DNA from: Lysobacteraceae bacterium NML93-0793
GTDB taxonomy: Bacteria > Pseudomonadota > Gammaproteobacteria > Xanthomonadales > Xanthomonadaceae
Direction: 5' to 3'
DNA: 64,000 nucleotides
Assembly: GCA_002324875.1 (NCBI GenBank)
Contig: NTJG01000009.1
Span: 62,001 to 126,000 of the forward strand
Shown: positions 46,888 through 57,987 of the stretch, one piece after another
Layout of the letters: each line of letters opens with the position of its first letter
Numbering within the stretch: the first letter of the stretch is position 1
Translations under genes and position numbers: made by a program
Notes under the pieces: model-generated
The model's input: only the letters and a program-made list of their open reading frames with translations
What the model was told of the DNA's origin: nothing
Databases searched by the model: none

Positions 46888-47532
46888 AGCTACCCCCCTA
46901 AATACCCCCCTACGAGCTCTGGATTGTATTGGTTTGCGTTAGGCGGCGCTAGTAGGGTCCGCACGCGCAACTATCTGTGCTGAAAGGAAAAATAGGGGCA
47001 GCCCCCGACTATCCTTGACTAAAGATTCCTTCGCTTGGCGCCTTCCGGGCGCGCCAGAACACACAGGAAAGCCAGCGATCCGTCGCTGGCTTTTTTGTAT
47101 GCGTGTGGTTCGGCTGAGCGGGTTGGCTGGACGTGCACGCGGTGGCGCATGCGGCGAAGCGATCCGGTCGGCGTCACCGGGTGTCGTGGTCTCGCATCCG
47201 ACGCAGTGCTGTGCGAGACGCGTGACCACCCCTCGTGCGCGGCCCCACGCTGCGCGAGCAATGCGTTGTGCGCCGTCGGCCGTTGCGCGCGATGCAGGCA
47301 CCGCTGTGTGGGGTCGTCGTGGCAGTCTGCGTGCAGCCTGCCCACGCAGGGCGCTCGTCATCGCGCAGTGGCGTGAGCCGGTCCGCAACGCAGGACGGCA
47401 TCGCCGTCACGACGGCGCGGTCTGCGCGCTGGAGCAGGGATACATGCTGGCGCAGGCATCGGCACCCGGCACGGGCATGATCACCGATGGCGCTCGAGAG
47501 TGCGCGCCGGCCCGGCAGGCGGACAGCGGCGC
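46888..47532. other. Probable integration junction and non-coding spacer
   Basis: Upstream of the integrase start. Contains a C-run pair (CCCCCC motifs at ~46893 and 46905), an orphan plus-strand terminator (47068-47096), then ~430 bp of GC-rich DNA without a convincing gene before the nucleotide-sugar dehydrogenase stop. No tRNA or tmRNA fragment is visible, so the integration target is unknown. Confidence 0.45.
47068..47096 (+). terminator. Strong rho-independent terminator without a gene
   Basis: Stem GCCAGCGA/TCGCTGGC (47071-47078, 47083-47090), loop TCCG, followed by TTTTTT. It reads on the plus strand, where no gene lies immediately upstream. Confidence 0.85.
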
Positions 47533-48816
<1,284 letters not shown>

Positions 48817-48885
48817 TGCGTCGGTTCACCATCAAAAAGGGCCGGCGCAGTGTAGCGGACGCGGTCAGCGCCCGGCCGCGCGGCG

Positions 48886-49731
48886 TCAGTCGCGTGCGGT
48901 CAGCCATGCGGTGACGGCATCGGGTCGCTTCATCCATGCGAAGTGATCGGCCGGCACGCCCAGCGCCGCCGTGTCCAGCGATGTGACCGCCGGTGCGGCC
49001 GTTGCAAGCTTCGACAGCAGGAAATGCAGCGACGAGGGCGGCCCGAGCCAGTCGGCCTGCAGGCAGGCGGCGCGCACCGGGACGTCGACGCGCGCGAGAT
49101 CCGCGTCAAGATCCGTATCCATCCCCGCTGCCCGGTAGCGCCCCGTGAGTCCGCTGCGGCTCCAGTCGTCGATCACGCCAGGCGCCTCGTTGCCGGCAAA
49201 GCGCAGGCGGCGGCCCGGCAATACGCCGCGCACGCGCGACAGCCACGCCATGAAGCGATACAGCGGTGGCAGCGCATAGCGCTGCGGCGCGGGGAAGGCG
49301 GCCCAGTACGGGGCGCCGCTGGCCACCAGCCACAGCGCCTGGGCGCTTTCGGGGCGGCGCGCGAGGTGACAGCAGGCCAGCTGGCCACCGAGGCTGTGGC
49401 CGCCGACGATGGCGCCGAGCCCGGCGGTGGCCACCTGCATCGCCTGCGCACTCGTCGCGATGTCCTCGTCGAGCAGTTCGCGATATCCCCAGTCGGTGCC
49501 GCGGCCGGCGCGCAGCGCGCTCGAACCGATCCCGCGCCACTCGTGCAGGAACACCGCGATCCTGCGCGCGGCGAGTTGCTCGGCGAAGGGGAGGTAGTGC
49601 TTCGCAGGCACGCCCATCGCCGGCAGCCAGAGCAGGGCGCGATCGGCGGCCTCGGGAATCCGTGCGATCAGCTCGTAGCGGTGGCCGTCGCCGGTGACCA
49701 GCGCTTCGATACGCGGGGCCGACGCCGTCAC
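48886..49731 (-). CDS. Alpha/beta hydrolase
   Basis: 281 aa from GTG 49731, which overlaps the thiD stop (GTGA). Nucleophile elbow GGHSLGGQL, preceding HEWRGIGSS and a C-terminal DHFAWMKRPDAV with the probable catalytic His. Substrate unknown. Coupling with thiD is conserved-looking but of unclear meaning. Confidence 0.85.
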   Translation of the reverse strand: MTASAPRIEALVTGDGHRYELIARIPEAADRALLWLPAMGVPAKHYLPFAEQLAARRIAVFLHEWRGIGSSALRAGRGTDWGYRELLDEDIATSAQAMQVATAGLGAIVGGHSLGGQLACCHLARRPESAQALWLVASGAPYWAAFPAPQRYALPPLYRFMAWLSRVRGVLPGRRLRFAGNEAPGVIDDWSRSGLTGRYRAAGMDTDLDADLARVDVPVRAACLQADWLGPPSSLHFLLSKLATAAPAVTSLDTAALGVPADHFAWMKRPDAVTAWLTARD

Positions 49732-50540
49732 TGGATCCGCGCAGCGAGGTGGCCGAGCACGCTGATGTCGCTGCGTCCGGGCCGGTAGGCGGCGCGCATC
49801 GCCGCGTGCACGTAGGCGATCGCCGCCCCGCACGCCTCGGCCGCCGATGCGCCGCCTGCGATGCGCGCGGCGATCGCCGACGACAGCGTGCAGCCCGTTC
49901 CGTGCCCGTCGACCGCCAGGCGCGGCCCGCGATGCGCGAGACGCGTATCGGGATCGGCATAGCGGTCGATGACGGTGTCGCCCTCGTCCAGATGGCCGCC
50001 CTTGAGCAGGACCCCCTGCGCACCCAGCGCACGTAGCGCATCGAGCGCGGCATCGGCGGCGGCCGCATCGACGATCGCGTGCCCGAGCAGCAGTTCGGCC
50101 TCGGGAATATTCGGCGTCAGGACCGACGCCCGCCGGACCAGCCGCGTGCGCAGCGCGTCGAGCGCGTCGTCGTCGAGAAGCTTGGCGCCCGAGGTCGCAA
50201 TCATCACCGGGTCCAGCACGGCGGGCACATCGGGGTGCGCATCGAGCGCATCGGCGACCGCATGCACGATGTCGGCGGTCGCGAGCATTCCGATCTTCAC
50301 CGCACGGATGTCGAAATCGTCGAAGCAGGCATCGATCTGCGCCCGCAGGAAGGCGACCGGCGGCGCGTGGACGGCGGTGACGCCGCGTGTGTGCTGCGCG
50401 GTCAGCGCGGCGATGGCGGACAGACCGTGGATGCCGTGCGCGGCGAAGGTCTTGAGGTCGGCTTGGATACCGGCGCCGCCGCCGGAATCGGAGCCGGCGA
50501 TGGTCAGCACGGACGGGGGACGCGATGAAAGTGCGCTCAT
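49728..50540 (-). CDS. thiD: Hydroxymethylpyrimidine/phosphomethylpyrimidine kinase
   Basis: 270 aa from ATG 50540. Ribokinase-fold signature: [20 protein letters not shown] at the N-terminus, [18 protein letters not shown], and the anion hole [15 protein letters not shown]. Phosphorylates HMP and HMP-P in thiamine pyrimidine synthesis, cytosol. An upstream extension of the frame was rejected since the MSALSS start fits the family. Confidence 0.92.
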   Translation of the reverse strand: MSALSSRPPSVLTIAGSDSGGGAGIQADLKTFAAHGIHGLSAIAALTAQHTRGVTAVHAPPVAFLRAQIDACFDDFDIRAVKIGMLATADIVHAVADALDAHPDVPAVLDPVMIATSGAKLLDDDALDALRTRLVRRASVLTPNIPEAELLLGHAIVDAAAADAALDALRALGAQGVLLKGGHLDEGDTVIDRYADPDTRLAHRGPRLAVDGHGTGCTLSSAIAARIAGGASAAEACGAAIAYVHAAMRAAYRPGRSDISVLGHLAARIQ

Positions 50541-50577
50541 CCGCGCATTGTGCCTGCTCGGCGCCGATCTTCGACGC

Positions 50578-51252
50578 TCAGCGGCTGCGCTCGGGCGCAA
50601 CGCCTCGCCAGTGCCGGTACACGGCGTAACCGATGCCGGTGGCGCCGGTGAGCGCCGCCGGCACCAGCAGCGCGTGGTAGCGCATCTGCCCGAACAGCCA
50701 CGCGCCGATCAGGCCGCCGACGAGGAAGCCGCCGATGATCAGCGCGCTCAGCGACAGCCGCCGCACCGGCAGCGGAAGACCGCGCAGCAGATGGCCGAGG
50801 CCGATGCCGAGGTCGGTGAACATGCCGCTCAGATGCGTCGTGCGCACGAGCGCACCGCTGTACGTGGTCACCATCGCGTTCTGCAGGCCGCAGGCCATGG
50901 CCGCGAGCAGCGCACCGAGAAGATGCACCCGCTCGAAGGCGGGCACCGCGGCGGCGAGCAGTGCGGCCTCGAGCGCGAGCGCCACACCGTAGCGCCGGCC
51001 CAGGCGCAGGGTGTCGTCCTGCAGGATCAGCCCGCTGATCGTGGCGCCGGCACAGAACGCCAGCACCACCGCGGTCAGATGCGTCGCGGTGCGCCAGTCG
51101 TGCTGCACCAATGCCGCGCCGAGCAGACTGGTCGTGCCGGTCAGGTGGCTGACTGCCTGGTGCTCGAAACCGAGATAGCCGACCACGTTGACCATGCCCG
51201 CGACGCAGGCCAGCGCGACCGCGCCGATCCACACCCACGCCGGCAGCCGCAT
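50578..51252 (-). CDS. DUF1275 (YoaK) membrane protein
   Basis: 224 aa from ATG 51252. About six transmembrane helices; N-terminal [21 protein letters not shown] and [28 protein letters not shown] are the DUF1275 hallmark blocks. Function unknown. The stop lies 37 bp before thiD. Confidence 0.87.
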   Translation of the reverse strand: MRLPAWVWIGAVALACVAGMVNVVGYLGFEHQAVSHLTGTTSLLGAALVQHDWRTATHLTAVVLAFCAGATISGLILQDDTLRLGRRYGVALALEAALLAAAVPAFERVHLLGALLAAMACGLQNAMVTTYSGALVRTTHLSGMFTDLGIGLGHLLRGLPLPVRRLSLSALIIGGFLVGGLIGAWLFGQMRYHALLVPAALTGATGIGYAVYRHWRGVAPERSR

Positions 51253-51456
51253 GCCCACGTCAGCGGTGCCGCTGTGGGTCGACCGCCGAACGGGTGCGCG
51301 GATAGTCCCGACGCGCGACGTGCGCCCTCGTACGTGCACCGCCCGGCGCCGTGACACGTGAGCCCGCGCAATCGCAGCGATGACGCCGCTGCGTGCGGCA
51401 TCGCCTCGCTGCACATGGACCCTGCGGCCCTCCGGCCGGCCGCAGGGCCCGTTCCA

Positions 51457-52860
51457 TCACAGCACCTCGGACGCGAAATCGGCCAAGCGCGAACGCTCGC
51501 CGCGGCGCAGCGTGATGTGCGCGCTGTGCGCCCAGTGCTTGAAGCGGTCGACCGCGTAGGTGAGGCCCGACGTCGTCTCGGTGAGGTAGGGCGTGTCGAT
51601 CTGCTCGACGTTGCCCAGGCACACGATCTTGGTGCCGGGGCCCGCGCGCGTGACCAGCGTTTTCATCTGCTTGGGCGTGAGGTTCTGCGCCTCGTCGAGG
51701 ATCAGGTACCGCGACAGGAAGGTGCGCCCGCGCATGAAGTTCATCGAACGGATCTTGATGCGCGAGGCCAGAAGATCGTTGGTCGCCGCGCGGCCCCAGC
51801 TGCCGCCGTCCTGGTTGTGGGTGAGCACCTCGAGATTGTCGGTCAGCGCACCCATCCACGGCGTCATCTTTTCCTCTTCGGTGCCGGGCAGGAAGCCGAT
51901 GTCCTCGCCGACGCTGACCGTCGCGCGGGTCATGATGATCTCGCGGTAGCGCTGCTGGTCCATCGTCTGCGCCAGGCCCGCGGCCAGCGCCAGCAGGGTC
52001 TTGCCGGTGCCGGCGGTGCCGAGCAGGGTGACGAAATCGATCTCCGGATCCATCAAGGCGTTGAGCGCGAAATTCTGCTCGCGGTTGCGCGCCAGGATCC
52101 CCCACACCGCATGTTGGTTGTGACGGAAGTCGTCGACGATCTGCAGCGTCGCACGGCCGTTCTCCACCCCGACCACGCGGAACTCCGACTCCTCGTCGCC
52201 GGGCAGGTAGAGGAACTGGTTGGGATACCAGTCGTCACCCGCATCGGCCGCCAGTTCGTAGAAGGTGCGGCCGCGGTCGGTCCACGAGCGCAGATCCTTG
52301 CCGTGACGTGCCCAGAAATCCTCGGGCAGGGCAGTGGCGCCGGTGTAGAGCAGGCTGAAATCGTCGAGTGCGCGATCGTTCTCGTAGTCCTCGTTCGGAA
52401 TGCCGGCAATCGCTGCCTTGATCCGGAGGTTGATGTCCTTGGACACGAACACGACCGGGTAGTCGGGCTCGCTGCGCTGCAGGTCGAGGATCGCGCCGAG
52501 GATGCGGTTGTCCGGCGCGACCGCACCGAACGAGGTCGGATCCTCGCTCGGCGTCGTGGTCTGGAACCTCAGGTTGCCGGCACTGTGCGCGCCGCGCAGC
52601 TGCAGGCCGTTGGGCCGGGCCAGCGGCAGCCCGGACGCGATGTGATCGCTGCCCGCTGCTTCGATCAGTTCATTGATGAAACGGCTCACTTGCCGCGCGT
52701 TGCGGCTGGCCTCGCTGGTGCCCTTCTTGCCGTTGTCGAGTTCCTCGATCACCTGCATCGGCAGATAGACATCGTGCTCCTCGAACTTAAACAGCGCGGT
52801 GGGATCGTGCATCAGCACGTTGGTGTCGAGAACGTAGACGCGCTTGCCTTGGGTCATCAT
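51457..52860 (-). CDS. PhoH-like PIN-domain ATPase (PhoH2 type)
   Basis: 467 aa from ATG 52860. N-terminal PIN nuclease domain (YVLDTNVLMHDP; Asp12 and further acidic residues) followed by a PhoH ATPase domain with GTAGTGKTLLALAAG, 'RATVSVGEDIGFLPGTEEEKM', ILDEAQNLTPKQMK and the C-terminal RGERSRLADFASEVL. Homologs are RNA helicase-nucleases. Monocistronic between DUF1275 and bcp. Confidence 0.92.
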   Translation of the reverse strand: MMTQGKRVYVLDTNVLMHDPTALFKFEEHDVYLPMQVIEELDNGKKGTSEASRNARQVSRFINELIEAAGSDHIASGLPLARPNGLQLRGAHSAGNLRFQTTTPSEDPTSFGAVAPDNRILGAILDLQRSEPDYPVVFVSKDINLRIKAAIAGIPNEDYENDRALDDFSLLYTGATALPEDFWARHGKDLRSWTDRGRTFYELAADAGDDWYPNQFLYLPGDEESEFRVVGVENGRATLQIVDDFRHNQHAVWGILARNREQNFALNALMDPEIDFVTLLGTAGTGKTLLALAAGLAQTMDQQRYREIIMTRATVSVGEDIGFLPGTEEEKMTPWMGALTDNLEVLTHNQDGGSWGRAATNDLLASRIKIRSMNFMRGRTFLSRYLILDEAQNLTPKQMKTLVTRAGPGTKIVCLGNVEQIDTPYLTETTSGLTYAVDRFKHWAHSAHITLRRGERSRLADFASEVL

Positions 52861-52933
52861 CGGCGTGTCGGAAATCCGTGAGAGAGGGAAGGACGCGGCG
52901 TATCGGCGCCGCACAACACACACGCACACGCCC

Positions 52934-52968
52934 GCATCGCCTGACCCCGTGATGCGGGGTGGCGATGC
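52934..52968. terminator. Hairpin between phoH-like and bcp genes
   Basis: Arms GCATCGCC (52934-52941) and GGCGATGC (52961-52968) with an inner CCCCG/CGGGG stem. No T-run, but it sits just past the bcp stop on the minus strand, so it may end or protect that transcript. Confidence 0.4.
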
Positions 52969-52987
52969 CGGCGGGTCGGGGCGGCTG

Positions 52988-53470
52988 TCACTGGGCCGTG
53001 GCAGCCTTCAGGGCATCGAGCACGGCCTGGGCATGGCCCGGCACGCGCACCTTGCGCCATTCGGCCGCGACGCGGCCGTCGGGATCGATCAGGAACGTGC
53101 TGCGCTCGACGCCAAGCACCGTTCGACCGTACATGTTCTTTTCGCGAATCACGTCGAACGCACAGCACAGGGCCTCGTCCGCGTCGCTGACCAGCGGGAA
53201 CGCGAAGCCCTGCTTGGCGCAGAAGTTGTCGTGCGATTTCACCGAGTCACGCGAGACGCCGAGGACATCGGCGCCGAGCGCGGCGAACTCCGGCAGCAGC
53301 GCGTTGAAGTCCAGGCCCTCGGTGGTGCAGCCGGGCGTGGAATCCTTCGGGTAGAAATACAGGACGAGCCAGCGTCCGGCGTAGTCGGCCAGTGTGGCCT
53401 TCGCGCCGCCCGACAGTGCCAGCGGCAACTGCAGGGTGGCTTTCGCGAGCTTCGTGCGTGTTCCGCTCAT
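52988..53470 (-). CDS. bcp: Thioredoxin-dependent thiol peroxidase (Bcp/PrxQ)
   Basis: 160 aa from ATG 53470. Peroxidatic Cys48 in YPKDSTPGCTTE, and resolving-type region VSRDSVKSHDNFCAKQG. Reduces hydroperoxides with thioredoxin in the cytosol. Follows the gcvR-like gene on the same strand by ~80 bp. Confidence 0.93.
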   Translation of the reverse strand: MSGTRTKLAKATLQLPLALSGGAKATLADYAGRWLVLYFYPKDSTPGCTTEGLDFNALLPEFAALGADVLGVSRDSVKSHDNFCAKQGFAFPLVSDADEALCCAFDVIREKNMYGRTVLGVERSTFLIDPDGRVAAEWRKVRVPGHAQAVLDALKAATAQ

Positions 53471-53552
53471 CGTTCGAACGGGCGTTCCCTTGCGACGGTC
53501 GTGATCACAATGCGCGCGTGCTGTTGCTTTCGCAAGCACCCGCGCGCTCACC

Positions 53553-54119
53553 TCAGAACTTCATCGGATCCATGATCGCGTCGAGGTTGAGGTGATCGCA
53601 GAATTCCAGGAAATCGTCGCGCAGGGCGGCGATGTGCATGTTCGAGGGAATCCCGATCGTGATCTGCGCCGAGAACATGTCCGCGCCCGTCTGCATCGCG
53701 CGGTAGCGCGAGGAGTGCAGGCTCTCGATCGTGATGCCCTGGCGGTCGAAGAAATCCGCCAGCTGGAACAGGATGCCGGGCTTGTCGGCCGCGACCACTT
53801 CGACCACGTACGGCAGCAGATTGGACTGCACGGGTTTCGGGCCGGTGCGGTACCAGACCAGCTTGAGGTCTTCCTCGCGCTCGAGCCGTGTGAGCATGGC
53901 CTCGAGCTTGGCGACCGCATCCCACGGGCCGTTGGCCAGCGCGGTCACCGAGACGTCGCGGCCCACCGTGGACAGGCGGGTGTCGACGAGATTGCATCCG
54001 CTGTCGGCGATCCGGCGCGACACCGACAGCAACGGCGACGCCGGATGCGTGGTGTAGGCGTTGATCAGCAGGTAATTCTCGTTCGGCGACGGACGGGAAG
54101 CGGTATCGGTATCGGTCAA
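53553..54119 (-). CDS. ACT-domain protein, glycine cleavage repressor (GcvR)-like
   Basis: About 188 aa from a TTG at 54119, before [20 protein letters not shown]; an ATG at 54203 would add 28 residues of unlikely composition. Two ACT domains: [20 protein letters not shown] region, and [29 protein letters not shown]. GcvR modulates glycine cleavage gene regulation. Divergent from dapA across ~215 bp, the order seen in related genomes next to bcp. Start uncertain. Confidence 0.8.
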   Translation of the reverse strand: MTDTDTASRPSPNENYLLINAYTTHPASPLLSVSRRIADSGCNLVDTRLSTVGRDVSVTALANGPWDAVAKLEAMLTRLEREEDLKLVWYRTGPKPVQSNLLPYVVEVVAADKPGILFQLADFFDRQGITIESLHSSRYRAMQTGADMFSAQITIGIPSNMHIAALRDDFLEFCDHLNLDAIMDPMKF

Positions 54120-54334
54120 GGCGGGGTCCGCGGCGGGAAAACGGTGCGGCAACGTGGATCGGCTGCCACTGGAGGGTGAACGGCAGCCCGACCCGGGGTG
54201 CACGCGGGGTCAGCATACTTGCCCGTACTTCACGGCCGCAAGTAACATCGGCCGGCGTTTTTCGCGTCATTCCGCCTTCCGCGCGCGCCCGACCGGCGCC
54301 GTCGTCGCCCCGTCCTTCTTCCTGGAATCCCGCC

Positions 54335-55237
54335 TTGCGTCTCTCCGGCAGCATCACCGCACTCGCGACCCCGTTCACCGTCAGTGGCGATCTCGATCGC
54401 GCGGCGTGGAAACGCCTGGTGGCCGCGCAGCTCGAGGCGGGCACCCAGGGCCTGGTGGTGGCAGGGTCGACCGGCGAGGCGGCGATGCTCGACGATGCGG
54501 AATACGACTGGCTGCTGTCGTCCGCCCTGGAGCTGGTCGCGGGACGCGTGCCGGTGCTCGCGGGCACCGGGCAGTCGTCGACCGCCCGTACGGTCGCGGC
54601 GACCCGTCGCGTTGCGGCGCTCGGTGCGGATGCGGCGCTGGTGGTGGTGGCTCCGTACGTCCGGCCCACGCAGGCCGGTCTGGTCGCGCATTTCCGCGCC
54701 GTGGCCGATGACGGCGACGTGCCGGTCGTGCTGTACAACGTGCCCGGCCGCACCGGCACCGACATGATGCCCGAGACCGTCGCCGCACTCGCGTCGCACG
54801 CGCGCATCGTCGGCATCAAGGAGGCGCACAACGGCGTGGAGCGCATGCAGGCGCTGCTTGCACTGCGCGACGACGGCTTCGCGGTCATCAGCGGCGACGA
54901 TCCGACCGCGGCGCGCGCGATGCTGGCCGGCGCCGACGGCACCATCTCGGTGGTGTCCAACATCGTTCCGGCCGCGTTCCGGCATCTGTGCGATCTCGCA
55001 CGCGACGGCCGCGCCGACGAGGCCAACGCCTGGGATGCGCGTCTGCAGCCGATCCATACGTTCTCCGGCATCGAACCCAATCCGATTCCGGTCAAGGCGG
55101 TGCTCGCACGGCAGGGCTACGGCCACGGCCTGCGGCTGCCGTTGACGACACTGGCCGACGCGCATCGCGCGCAGGCCGACGATGCGGCGCGACTCGCGGC
55201 GGACCTCGAAGCGTCCTGCCGCGCCCGCGCTGCCTGA
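54335..55237 (+). CDS. dapA: 4-hydroxy-tetrahydrodipicolinate synthase
   Basis: About 300 aa from TTG 54335 (GGAA upstream); the frame is open further to 54176 but the family starts at [14 protein letters not shown]. Motifs: [18 protein letters not shown], '[16 protein letters not shown]' with the catalytic Tyr, and the Schiff-base Lys in [14 protein letters not shown]. Condenses pyruvate with aspartate semialdehyde in lysine/diaminopimelate synthesis. Followed by a BamC-like lipoprotein as in enterobacterial dapA-nlpB. Confidence 0.9.
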   Translation: MRLSGSITALATPFTVSGDLDRAAWKRLVAAQLEAGTQGLVVAGSTGEAAMLDDAEYDWLLSSALELVAGRVPVLAGTGQSSTARTVAATRRVAALGADAALVVVAPYVRPTQAGLVAHFRAVADDGDVPVVLYNVPGRTGTDMMPETVAALASHARIVGIKEAHNGVERMQALLALRDDGFAVISGDDPTAARAMLAGADGTISVVSNIVPAAFRHLCDLARDGRADEANAWDARLQPIHTFSGIEPNPIPVKAVLARQGYGHGLRLPLTTLADAHRAQADDAARLAADLEASCRARAA

Positions 55238-55258
55238 TTTCCCAGGAGACCCGTACCG

Positions 55259-55771
55259 ATGCGTCCATCCAATTCCTTCCTTCGCCCTGTCGGCATCGCC
55301 GTGCTGGCGGTCGCCGTCGCGGGCACCGCCGGATGCAGCTGGCTCAAGCGCGACAACGCCCTGTACGCGCAGAGCCCGGAGAGCCGTCCGCTCGAAGTGC
55401 CGCCGGACCTCGACCAGCCGCGCACCGATGGCGCCATGGCGCTGCCGCCGGCCGCAGGTTCGGTGACGCGTTCGGGCATGGCGGCTGCGCCGGCGGCGTC
55501 GAATGTCGCGTTCACCGTGCCCGGTCAGCGGGACGAGGTGTTCACCCGGGTGGGTGAAGCGCTCGCCGGTACCGAAGGCGCGACGGTGTCGAGCCAGTCG
55601 CAGGCGCTGGGCACCTACGAGGTGGCGTACGCGGGCAGCCAGTTCCTGGTGCGTGTCAGCACGGCCCAGGGCGGCGTGGCGGTCTCGGCGGTCGATCCGC
55701 GCGGTGTCGCGGCGACCGGCGATGCGCCGGTGCGCCTGATCGCCATGCTGCAGGCGGCGCTCGCGCGCTGA
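55259..55771 (+). CDS. BamC/NlpB-like outer-membrane lipoprotein
   Basis: 170 aa with a lipobox AGC (Cys26), then LKRDNALYAQSPESRPLEVPPDLDQPRTDG, which is the typical BamC start. Shorter than E. coli BamC, having only one helix-grip domain (VPGQRDEVFTRVGEALAG to LIAMLQAALAR). Part of the beta-barrel assembly complex in the family. 21 bp after dapA. Confidence 0.78.
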   Translation: MRPSNSFLRPVGIAVLAVAVAGTAGCSWLKRDNALYAQSPESRPLEVPPDLDQPRTDGAMALPPAAGSVTRSGMAAAPAASNVAFTVPGQRDEVFTRVGEALAGTEGATVSSQSQALGTYEVAYAGSQFLVRVSTAQGGVAVSAVDPRGVAATGDAPVRLIAMLQAALAR

Positions 55772-55796
55772 GTGCGCGAGGCGGTGGGTGCGGAAC

Positions 55797-55826
55797 GGAA
55801 ACGGGCGCCAGCGGCGCCCGTTTTCA
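55797..55826. terminator. Bidirectional terminator between bamC-like and fdxA
   Basis: GAAACGGGCGCC-AGC-GGCGCCCGTTTTC: 12-bp stem with a 3-base loop, followed by T-run on both strands. Serves the plus-strand lipoprotein gene and the minus-strand ferredoxin gene. Confidence 0.88.
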
Positions 55827-55843
55827 TGTGCGCGACGGGTGGG

Positions 55844-56167
55844 TCAGCGCTCGAGCAGCGGCAGCTTGTCGGGCTTGCCTTCCCAGTCCTTGGCATCGGG
55901 CGCAGGGTCCTTGCGCGTCGTGATCACCGGCCAGGCGCGTGACAGCTCGGCATTGAGCGCAACGAAGGCCTCCTGGCCGGCGGGCACGTCGTCTCCCGGA
56001 TAGATCGCATTGATCGGGCATTCGGGCTCGCACAGCGTGCAGTCGATGCACTCGTCCGGGTCGATGACCAGGAAGTTCGGGCCTTCGTGGAAGCAGTCCA
56101 CCGGACAGACTTCGACGCAGTCGGTGTATTTGCACTTGATGCAGTTTTCGGTGACGACGAACGGCAT
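55844..56167 (-). CDS. fdxA: 7Fe (3Fe-4S/4Fe-4S) ferredoxin
   Basis: 107 aa from ATG 56167. Cys pattern [17 protein letters not shown] and later [13 protein letters not shown] ligates one 3Fe-4S and one 4Fe-4S cluster, as in Azotobacter FdI-type FdxA. Electron carrier in the cytosol. The long in-frame extension to 56485 overlaps the tRNA and is not coding. Confidence 0.93.
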   Translation of the reverse strand: MPFVVTENCIKCKYTDCVEVCPVDCFHEGPNFLVIDPDECIDCTLCEPECPINAIYPGDDVPAGQEAFVALNAELSRAWPVITTRKDPAPDAKDWEGKPDKLPLLER

Positions 56168-56397
56168 GATCTGTGGGTCGGTGGCGATGCGAAGGCGGGG
56201 GAGTGTACGGCAGGCGCTTGCAGGACTGTGCGAAGTGTTCGCATCCGCCGTCGTCGTCCAGCCCGGATCCATGCGGCCGGCACGGGTGATCGCATGCTCC
56301 GACGCCCGGATCCTGGGGTCGCGGCGATCTGGAGCGGGCGGAGTGCGCGGCGTTCGCAAGCGGGCGCGGCCGCCGCAGTCCGCTGTCCTGCAATGCA

Positions 56398-56427
56398 AAT
56401 GGCCCATGTCTTTCGACATGGGCCATT
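56398..56427 (-). terminator. Perfect 13-bp hairpin just after tRNA-Glu
   Basis: AATGGCCCATGTC / GACATGGGCCATT around a TTTC loop, ending 8 bp beyond the encoded CCA of the tRNA on the minus strand. Probably terminates tRNA transcription; only a short T-rich tail follows. Confidence 0.65.
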
Positions 56428-56435
56428 GCGTGATG

Positions 56436-56511
56436 TGGCGCTCCCTACGGGATTCGAACCCGTGTTTTAGCCTTGAGAGGGCCACGTCCTAGGCCTCTAG
56501 ACGAAGGGAGC
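56436..56511 (-). tRNA. tRNA-Glu (anticodon CTC)
   Basis: 76 nt including the encoded CCA. Acceptor GCTCCCT/AGGGAGC with G discriminator, D-arm GTCTAGAGGCCTAGGAC, anticodon loop CTCTCAA (CTC), T-arm GGGTTCGAATCCC. Reads GAG codons. Confidence 0.95.
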
Positions 56512-56636
56512 AATGTCGACCGCGAGGCGGTCACCGGTTGGACGACCGGCCTGCAAACGTTCGGCGACGTGTGCAGCTTGCTAGTATATCAGGCTTGCGG
56601 GCGCCGCAACGCCGCCTTTTGGAAAATTTTCGCTTG

Positions 56637-57959
56637 ATGGACAACGCCGCATCCCTGCCCGCCGCTGACTTGCGGATCATTCCGCGCGACCAGCATTCGA
56701 TCTCACGTCGCCAGATCAGCCAGAACGCATTGCGCGTGCTCTACCGGCTGCACGAGGCCGGCCACCAGGCGTATCTGGTCGGTGGTGCGGTGCGCGATGT
56801 GCTGGTCGGTCTGGCACCGAAGGATTTCGACGTCGCCACCGACGCCACGCCGGAGCAGGTCAAGGCGCTGTTCCGGAATTGCCGGTTGATCGGACGCCGG
56901 TTCCGCCTGGCGCACGTGGTGTTCGGGCGCGAGATCATCGAGGTCGCGACCTTCCGCGCCAACGTCGACGACGGCAGCGGCGACCGAGAGGTCCACGACG
57001 GCGGGCGCCTGTTGCGCGACAACGTCTACGGCACGGTCGAAGACGACGCGATCCGCCGCGACTTCACCGCCAATGCGCTGTATTACGCGATCGCCGATTT
57101 CTCGGTGCGCGATTACGTGGGCGGGTTCGAGGACGTCGAGAATCGCGTGCTGCGGCTGATCGGCGATCCGGACACGCGTTACCGCGAGGATCCGGTGCGC
57201 ATGCTGCGCGCGGTGCGACTGGCCGCGAAGCTCGGCTTCACGATCGAGTCCGGCACCGCCGAGCCGCTTCCGCGCCTGGCCGGGCTGCTCGGCGAGGCGG
57301 CGCCGGCGCGGCTGTTCGAGGAGTGTCTGAAGATGTTCCTGGCCGGGCACGCGGTGGCCAGCTTCGAGGGGCTTGAGCGCCACGGTCTGCTGGGCGCGTT
57401 GTTCCCCGAGACCGCAGCGGCGATCAAGAGCAATCGCAGCGGCGCACTGCGCGCGGTGGTGCTCGCCGGCCTGCGTTCCACCGACGCCCGCGTCGCCGCC
57501 GACGAGCCGGTATCGCCGGCGTTCCTGTTCGCCACGCTGCTGTGGCCGGCGTACTGCCGCGCGCTGATGAAGTTGCAGGCCGAAGGCGTGCAGCCGGTCG
57601 ACGCCCAGCGCCGCGCGGCCGACCGCGTGACGCTGCACCAGCTGGCCACCGTCGCGCTGCCGCGCCGGTTTTCGCTGCCGATGCAGGAGATCTGGCTGCT
57701 GCAGTCGAGGTTCCCCCAGCGCCAGCGCAAGCGGGTGACGCGGATGCTGGCGCATCCCCGCTTCCGTGCGGCGTTCGATTTCCTGGTCCTGCGCCAGACC
57801 GCGTCCGACGAGCACACCGCCGACGTGGCCTTCTGGCAGGAGGCCCAGAACGATCCGGACCACGCCATCGCGCTGTTCCCGGGCGACGAAGACGGCGGCG
57901 ACGAAGGCCGCGCACCCCGCCGACGTCGGCGTCGCCGGCGCACGGCGCCGGCCGGTTGA
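56637..57959 (+). CDS. pcnB: Poly(A) polymerase I
   Basis: 440 aa from ATG 56637. Nucleotidyltransferase signature AYLVGGAVRDVLVGLAPKDFDVATDATPE with catalytic Asp pair, RRDFTANALYY and DPVRMLRAVRLAAKLGF. Ends in an Arg-rich tail (RRRRRRRRTAPAG). Adds 3' poly(A) to RNA for decay. PcnB and CCA-transferase share these motifs; the basic tail and the folK neighbour favour PcnB. Confidence 0.9.
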   Translation: MDNAASLPAADLRIIPRDQHSISRRQISQNALRVLYRLHEAGHQAYLVGGAVRDVLVGLAPKDFDVATDATPEQVKALFRNCRLIGRRFRLAHVVFGREIIEVATFRANVDDGSGDREVHDGGRLLRDNVYGTVEDDAIRRDFTANALYYAIADFSVRDYVGGFEDVENRVLRLIGDPDTRYREDPVRMLRAVRLAAKLGFTIESGTAEPLPRLAGLLGEAAPARLFEECLKMFLAGHAVASFEGLERHGLLGALFPETAAAIKSNRSGALRAVVLAGLRSTDARVAADEPVSPAFLFATLLWPAYCRALMKLQAEGVQPVDAQRRAADRVTLHQLATVALPRRFSLPMQEIWLLQSRFPQRQRKRVTRMLAHPRFRAAFDFLVLRQTASDEHTADVAFWQEAQNDPDHAIALFPGDEDGGDEGRAPRRRRRRRRTAPAG

Positions 57960-57987
57960 GGCACGACTGCGGCCCGGGCCAGCCGTC

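Noticed and set aside
42393-46975. Shared CTATCTGTG near 42393 and 46972 as att repeats
   Set aside because: Only 9 bp identical and flanks differ; too short to support an attachment site.
55844-56485. Extended 213-aa frame for the ferredoxin
   Set aside because: The upstream half crosses tRNA-Glu; the FdxA family starts at MPFVVTENC (56167).
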